A stretch of DNA of 10,157 nucleotides from Thermovenabulum sp049701175 (GTDB lineage Bacteria > Bacillota > Thermosediminibacteria > Thermosediminibacterales > Thermosediminibacteraceae). This document shows positions 6,822 to 10,157 of the stretch, in pieces (position 1 is the first letter of the stretch; every line of letters starts with the position of its first letter). The stretch is taken from positions 1-10,157 of the forward strand of contig NZ_JBNATW010000047.1 in the NCBI RefSeq assembly GCF_049701175.1, in the 5' to 3' direction. A program made the translations under genes and the position numbers. The notes beneath the pieces are model-generated. The model worked only from the letters and a program-made list of their open reading frames with translations. It did no database searches and was not told where the DNA came from.

Positions 6822-7926
6822 TGGCTTCCAAAAGTTGTTCTACGGGCAATACAGGGACTTCATGGTCATCTCTGCCAATTATTTTTTCCGCTGTAAAAAG
6901 CGAATCCCATACTGCTTCTTCCACCGCTTCAACTACAGCCTGAAAGATAAAATCTATAACACTACTATGTTGAGAAATAGTTTTTATGCTTACGACATTT
7001 TCACCATAATGGCAAATTCTGTTGGCGGTAGAAAAAGCTACGGCTATGTCTCCGCTCCCGTTTCCCATGAAAGAGCCCGTCCTTGCAAGCCCAAGAATGC
7101 TCCTTTTTGCAACCCTTTCAAGCAATAGGGCATCCAAAGGTGCATCAGTAGCAATAATAATTATACAAGAGCCGTCATCTTTATCTTTTAGAGTTTCTTT
7201 TATATCTTTGGTAATATTTTTTTCTTCCTTTAGCTTTTGTTTTAGCAACCTTCCTACATTTTTGCAATTAAATGTAAGGTCATCCATTCTACCATAATTT
7301 GTAAGCAAAAGAGCTCCTACAGTATAGGTATGGCCATTAATCTCAACCATCCTTGAGGATGTACCTATTCCACCTTTAAATCCGTGGCAAATCATGCCCG
7401 TCCCGGCTCCAACACTCCCCGTTTCGAATTCTTTTTTTGCACTATTTAAAGCTTCAAAAACATTTTCCTTTTTTATGTGCCTGCCCCGGATGTCGTTCAG
7501 GTAACCGTCATTGCATTCTAAAACAACGGGATTGACGGTACCAGTAGTCACACCAATGTCCTCATTTAAAGAAAGCATATAATCTATGAGAGCATCAGAT
7601 GCTATACCTACAGAAAGGGTATTTGTAAGCACAATTGGCGTTTCCAATGTTCCGAGTTCCCTGATTTGCATTAATCCTGCAGATTTCCCGAAACCATTCC
7701 CTATAAAACAGGAGGCAAGTAATTTTTCTTTAAAAATATTGCCTTCATGGGGCAAAATTGCAGTAACGCCGGTTCTTGCAGGGCCCTTGCCGGGTATTAA
7801 TTTCCCGCCACCTAAAATTACTGTAGAATGCCCCACCTTTATCCCTTTCACATCGGTAATGGCATTGAGAGGCCCGGTAGGCAGATGTCCCAAGGAAATC
7901 CCATACTCTCTCATTCTTTTTCTCAT
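6808..7926 (-). CDS. P1 family (DmpA/MEROPS S58) self-processing peptidase
   Basis: A 372-residue member of the Ntn-fold P1 family, which includes D-aminopeptidase DmpA and beta-peptidyl aminopeptidases. Visible hallmarks are the N-terminal NAITDVKGIKVGH, the conserved VLTNTLSVG, NDGYLND, and the block GSVGAGTGM followed by FKGGIGTSSR at about 183-192. Autocleavage before the nucleophile is expected within GTSS. The C-terminal DAPLDALLLERVAKR and the GSGDIAVAFSTAN segment complete the family pattern, and the length is normal. I use the ATG at 7926 because AAGGGTG lies just before it; the in-frame ATG at 7944 has GGAGA only one base away. It follows the short ATC-hydrolase-like gene by 10 nt, so the two are probably co-transcribed. 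There is no signal peptide, so it is cytosolic. The peptide or amide substrate is unknown. Confidence 0.92.
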   Translation of the reverse strand: MRKRMREYGISLGHLPTGPLNAITDVKGIKVGHSTVILGGGKLIPGKGPARTGVTAILPHEGNIFKEKLLASCFIGNGFGKSAGLMQIRELGTLETPIVLTNTLSVGIASDALIDYMLSLNEDIGVTTGTVNPVVLECNDGYLNDIRGRHIKKENVFEALNSAKKEFETGSVGAGTGMICHGFKGGIGTSSRMVEINGHTYTVGALLLTNYGRMDDLTFNCKNVGRLLKQKLKEEKNITKDIKETLKDKDDGSCIIIIATDAPLDALLLERVAKRSILGLARTGSFMGNGSGDIAVAFSTANRICHYGENVVSIKTISQHSSVIDFIFQAVVEAVEEAVWDSLFTAEKIIGRDDHEVPVLPVEQLLEAITQT

Positions 7927-7936
7927 GATATCACCC

Positions 7937-8197
7937 TTATTCATTCTCCGACTTATTTTGATCCTTATACTTTGTTATCGATTCGCAGCAATTGTCCCCT
8001 TCAAGGACATTTTTTATAGCTGGATCTACCTCACAGTAAAGCCTTCCAATTTCCTGCCAGTTTTTTTCTATCCAAACCCTTGCAAAAGCGCAGGATTCTA
8101 AAGTTCCGTATTTTTCCTCATTTTTGTATTCAGATTTTCCCTTCAAGACAGAGCTTATCGGCATATCGTAAAATTTACGCCATTTTTTCCACAGCAT
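7937..8197 (-). CDS. Short protein resembling the C-terminal part of ATC hydrolases
   Basis: 86 residues. The segment SCAFARVWIEKNW, then GRLYCEVDPAI, then VLEGDNCC matches my recollection of the C-terminal consensus of the L-2-amino-thiazoline-4-carboxylate hydrolase family (C..A..W, LYC.vD.a, L.Gd.yC). The usual stretch between the VD and GD motifs is shortened, and the N-terminal 100 or so residues of that family are absent. The ATG at 8197 has GGAGAAAG 4 nt upstream. A second start, ATG 8213 with AAGGGG, opens a 12-codon frame ending at 8175. Removing one A from the A6 run opposite 8183-8188 would join it to this frame as MSEKDNAVEKWRKFYDMP. Three cysteines are kept. Activity cannot be inferred for so short a form, and it may be a remnant. 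It is the first gene of a pair with the P1 peptidase. Confidence 0.6.
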   Translation of the reverse strand: MLWKKWRKFYDMPISSVLKGKSEYKNEEKYGTLESCAFARVWIEKNWQEIGRLYCEVDPAIKNVLEGDNCCESITKYKDQNKSENE

Positions 8198-8377
8198 TGT
8201 CTTTCTCCGACATAGGAATCCCCTTCCTTTTTAATAATGTAAGATTTATGTAGATAATTTGGCATCGTATTTTGTACCCTTAGAAAATATGCTATTAAAA
8301 TTTTTAAAAATTTAAATTTCAATTTTTTCTTAATTTCATAATATAATTCTATATATTAAAGCAATATTCCTTCAGTA

Positions 8378-8423
8378 AATTTAAAAAGCCCCTAACCGCA
8401 GTTAAAATACGGTTAGGGGCTTT
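8378..8423 (-). terminator. Strong Rho-independent terminator after proC
   Basis: A perfect 14-bp stem (8385-8398 with 8410-8423; AAAGCCCCTAACCG and its complement) encloses an 11-nt loop and is followed on the minus strand by T5 and further A/T. It begins 1 nt after the proC stop. The 8214-8377 stretch between it and the next gene is very AT-rich; I see no gene in it. Confidence 0.92.
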
Positions 8424-8424
8424 C

Positions 8425-9234
8425 TCAGCTTTCTTTCATAAGTTCTAAAGCCCTCTTTTTTGCATTCTGCATAGCAAGATAGATAATATCTTGAAAACCA
8501 TGTTTTTCAAGGGTTTTTATTGCGGCATAAGTAGTGCCATTGGGTGAAGTAACTTTTTCTCTTAGCTTCTTTAAAGGTTCTCTTTTTTCTACAGCCATTT
8601 TCGCAGCGCCATAGAAAGTCTGAAGAGCCAATTTTTCAGCTATATTTCTTGATAAGCCAATTTTTTCACCTGCTTCAATCATTGCTTCAACCATGTAATA
8701 AATATAAGCAGGGCCGCTCCCAGATAAAACCGTAACTGCATCAAGTTGCTCTTCTTCAATTATATAAGTTTTACCAATTGAAGAAAAAATTCCTTTTTAT
8801 AAAGTTAAAGCTTCATCATCGGAAAATCTACCTTTTGCAATTGCTGTAGCCGATTCTCCAACCTCGCAGGAAATGTTGGGCATCGCCCTAATTACTCTTA
8901 TGTCTTCCCCAATAGTATTTTCAATTAATTCCGTTGTAATACCTGCTGCAACGGATATAATAATATGGTGAGGTTTTATATATTCTTTTGCTGAATTTAA
9001 AAAACCTAAAACATCCTTCGGTTTCACTGCAATAATTACTATGTCAATGTTTTTAAAAAATTCTTCTAAATTTTTTGTGGTATTTACACCATAATTTTCC
9101 CTCATATATATCAACTTTTCATCATTCTTTTTATTTGTTACCCAAATATTTTCCCCTTTATAAATTCCTTTACCTATCAAGCCTTTAATTATTGCTTCAG
9201 CCATTGCCCCAGAGCCTACAAAACCCAACTTCAT
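8425..9234 (-). pseudogene. proC: Pyrroline-5-carboxylate reductase interrupted by one in-frame TAA
   Basis: Read through, the gene has 269 codons, the normal ProC length, and encodes the NAD(P)H-dependent last step of proline synthesis. The Rossmann part begins GFVGSGAMAEAIIKGL and continues with VIIAVKPKD, SVAAGI and RAMPN. The C-terminal helical domain has LSGSGPAYIYYM (170-181) and VTSPNGTT (228-235). Codon 146 is TAA (8799-8797), falling before the last helix and strand of the Rossmann domain. The frame is the same on both sides, so a base substitution rather than an indel caused it. After the stop the first usable start is ATG 8694 (codon 181), without a ribosome site and already inside the C-terminal domain. 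Promoter, GGAGGT site and terminator are all intact, suggesting a recent lesion, a sequencing error or read-through. Confidence 0.9.
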
Positions 9235-9254
9235 TTTTTATACCTCCATTTTTT

Positions 9255-9274
9255 GTATACAGTATGTATTATAC
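9255..9274. repeat. Two GTATAC-type dyads at the proC transcription start
   Basis: GTATAC (9255-9260) and GTATTATAC (9266-9274) are each dyad-symmetric and lie between the -10 box and the ribosome site of proC, about where the transcript starts. A repressor operator is possible, but a second -10-like hexamer (9268-9273) may explain part of it. Confidence 0.35.
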
Positions 9275-9279
9275 TATCT

Positions 9280-9307
9280 ATTATAGTTAATTTTTTCACA
9301 ATGTCAA
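9280..9307 (-). promoter_or_regulatory. Sigma-A promoter of proC
   Basis: Consensus -35 TTGACA (9307-9302), 16-nt spacer, consensus -10 TATAAT (9285-9280). The start of transcription should be near 9273, followed by GGAGGT and the ATG at 9234. Confidence 0.9.
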
Positions 9308-9334
9308 TATTTTATCTTTTCCCTTAAAAATACA

Positions 9335-9363
9335 AAAAACCTCTCTTTTTTGGAGAGGCTTTT
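9335..9363 (-). terminator. Terminator after tRNA-Leu(CAG), possibly bidirectional
   Basis: A 6-bp stem (CCTCTC 9340-9345 with GAGAGG 9353-9358) and 7-nt loop, with T-runs on both strands (opposite 9334-9339, and 9360-9364). It ends the tRNA transcript 18 nt beyond CCA and insulates proC. Confidence 0.82.
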
Positions 9364-9376
9364 TAACAAAATATAA

Positions 9377-9463
9377 TGGTGCCGAAGGCGGGATTCGAAC
9401 CCGCACGTGCGTATGCACACTACACCCTGAATGTAGCGCGTCTGCCAATTCCACCACTTCGGC
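9377..9463 (-). tRNA. tRNA-Leu, anticodon CAG (reads CUG)
   Basis: An 87-nt class II tRNA with encoded CCA. The acceptor stem is GCCGAAG/CTTCGGC. The anticodon arm is CTACA-TTCAGGG-TGTAG, giving anticodon CAG. The long variable arm is GTGCATACGCAC, and the T arm is GCGGG-TTCGAAT-CCCGC. It is solitary. The acceptor stem, the D arm and most of the T arm are identical to those of the tRNA-Leu at 1491-1578. Confidence 0.97.
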
Positions 9464-9481
9464 AATATTTTTTGCATTTTT

Positions 9482-9525
9482 ATATTACCACATTTATTTT
9501 AACATTGCAATAAGCTAAATGTCAA
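9482..9525 (-). promoter_or_regulatory. Overlapping sigma-A promoters of tRNA-Leu(CAG)
   Basis: One pair is TTGCAA (9510-9505), 17 nt, TAATAT (9487-9482), with the spacer ending in TGTGG as in the other tRNA-Leu promoter. A second pair is TTGACA (9525-9520), 17 nt, TTAAAA (9502-9497). The first fits better because its -10 lies 18 nt from the mature tRNA. Confidence 0.65.
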
Positions 9526-9567
9526 AAAGCTTTTTTAGTTCTCTTGCCTGGCAGCGGCTAACTTTAT

Positions 9568-10089
9568 TCAAAATTTATGTTTTTCTTCAATTTTCGGTTT
9601 CAAGAACTTCTCAAGCTTTTTTCCCCACCGGCTCGTTATTACCCTGTTATTTTTAAGGTCCACTGCTGCAATATTGATGCGACTCCAGCCTTTTAGCAAA
9701 AAAAGGTAGCTTTTCTCATAGGAGTAACTTCGAATTTTTTTCTCAACTTTTTCTTCTATCCCTTCTTCCAGCACTGCAACCCCGTTTATTATACTGCACA
9801 TGTGGTCTTCCTTGGGCATCACATAAATTTTATGAACATTTTTTAAAAATTCGTCAAATAAAAATAAGTCCTCTTCACTAAATTTTTTTCTGAATACTTT
9901 TATTGCATAGTATTCATTGGTCTCGTAGGAATCGATAACATCTTTTAAGGTTAAAAAGGTCCTGACGTGTTTTGCATAGCAACTTGCGAAAAGTTCAAAC
10001 TTTATTCCTGAAATAATTTTTTCCTTTTCGAGATCAAAGAACGGTTTTAACCGCTCGCTAATCATATCAATATATTTTAAAGAATCCAT
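9568..10089 (-). CDS. Uncharacterised 173-residue protein
   Basis: I do not recognise a characterised family. The protein is soluble, mixed alpha/beta and rich in Lys and Glu, with no signal peptide or membrane segment. It vaguely recalls small Firmicutes proteins of unknown function of the DUF8052 sort, which share an ELFA.Y/C..H-like N-terminal part, a central MPKEDHMCSIINGVAV motif, and a SYLFLLKGWSRINIAAVDL strand near the end. That assignment is from memory and weak. The most motif-like residues are the central HM and the KGW. The ATG at 10089 has no good ribosome site, and an in-frame TGA lies seven codons upstream, so no better start exists. The leader may have been altered by an insertion to its right. 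No terminator is obvious; an AAAAAGCTTTTT palindrome lies at 9524-9535. Confidence 0.7.
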   Translation of the reverse strand: MDSLKYIDMISERLKPFFDLEKEKIISGIKFELFASCYAKHVRTFLTLKDVIDSYETNEYYAIKVFRKKFSEEDLFLFDEFLKNVHKIYVMPKEDHMCSIINGVAVLEEGIEEKVEKKIRSYSYEKSYLFLLKGWSRINIAAVDLKNNRVITSRWGKKLEKFLKPKIEEKHKF

Positions 10090-10110
10090 AGTGTTGAATT
10101 TGCCTGGTCA

Positions 10111-10148
10111 TCTAAACTGTGACAAACTTCCCAGTTTAGAAGGCTGGG
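10111..10148 (-). repeat. Overlapping hairpins at the right edge, resembling an IS200/IS605-type end
   Basis: TCTAAACTG (10111-10119) and CAGTTTAGA (10132-10140) form a perfect 9-bp inverted repeat. CCCAG (10130-10134) and CTGGG (10144-10148) form a second, mutually exclusive stem. On the minus strand the second hairpin is followed by GGGAAGTTTGTCAC. That order, hairpin then GGGA..GTCAC, recalls right ends of tnpB-bearing IS200/IS605 elements. The rest would lie beyond the window, so this is tentative. Confidence 0.35.
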
Positions 10149-10157
10149 CTATTTATA

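Noticed and set aside
6775..7128. 117-codon plus-strand frame spanning the end of the L,D-transpeptidase
   Set aside because: It overlaps two strongly supported genes and shows no recognisable motif or ribosome site.
7586..8101. 171-codon frame on the plus strand
   Set aside because: It is antisense to the P1 peptidase and the ATC-hydrolase-like gene; it has no family motifs, and its composition is typical of a shadow frame.
8175..8213. 12-codon frame MSEKDNAVEKMA as a gene of its own
   Set aside because: It is too short and probably the true or alternative N-terminus of the next gene; kept only as a finding about the A6 run.
8425..8694. Second half of proC as a separate small gene
   Set aside because: It starts inside the C-terminal domain, without a ribosome site, in the same frame as the first half; one broken gene explains both parts.
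9543..10107. TTGCCTGG on both sides of the 173-residue gene
   Set aside because: An 8-bp direct repeat 550 nt apart is easily chance; there is no element structure between the copies.
1..10157. CRISPR array, prophage or riboswitch
   Set aside because: No regularly spaced repeats, no phage-type genes, and no leader matching a riboswitch class that I can recognise.

Overview
The window looks like a piece of chromosome from a low-GC, anaerobic, probably thermophilic Firmicute of the Thermoanaerobacterales type. This is inferred from the AT-rich intergenic DNA, strong AGGAGG-type ribosome sites with GTG and TTG starts, simple hairpin plus T-run terminators, and the gene content (sigma-54 activator, lipoyl-E3 hybrid, P1 peptidase). 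No phage genes, transposase gene or CRISPR array lies inside the window. Almost everything reads on the minus strand. The exception is one L,D-transpeptidase gene.

Left part (1-1578, minus): a solitary tRNA-Leu(CAA) with its own promoter and terminator is followed by a short transcription unit. That unit starts with the decayed remains of a HepT/DUF86 toxin gene. It continues with an intact class A beta-lactamase-like serine hydrolase that has no signal peptide, and then the first codons of another gene cut off by the window edge.

Centre (1646-6003, minus): a CBS-CBS-PAS-AAA+-Fis sigma-54 activator lies directly downstream of a dihydrolipoamide dehydrogenase that carries its own lipoyl domain. 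The dehydrogenase gene has a good -24/-12 type promoter 24 nt before its ribosome site. The most economical reading is a local circuit in which the activator controls the orphan E3 gene. No E1 or E2 gene is in view. A small family 2 glycosyltransferase lies upstream.

Right centre (6075-8213): a membrane-anchored L,D-transpeptidase with a peptidoglycan-binding domain (plus strand) is divergent from the glycosyltransferase. It overlaps convergently, by 14 bp, with a P1 (DmpA-type) peptidase gene. The peptidase is the second gene of a pair whose first member is a short protein resembling the C-terminal part of the L-2-amino-thiazoline-4-carboxylate hydrolase family, with a possible A-run frameshift at its start.

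Right part (8378-10157, minus): proC (pyrroline-5-carboxylate reductase) has an excellent promoter, ribosome site and terminator, but its reading frame is broken by one in-frame TAA. Next come a second solitary tRNA-Leu(CAG), an unrecognised 173-residue protein, and at the very edge a hairpin cluster that resembles the end of an IS200/IS605-type element. Three annotated starts were shortened because the ribosome site overlaps the longest possible start: the activator, the L,D-transpeptidase and the P1 peptidase.
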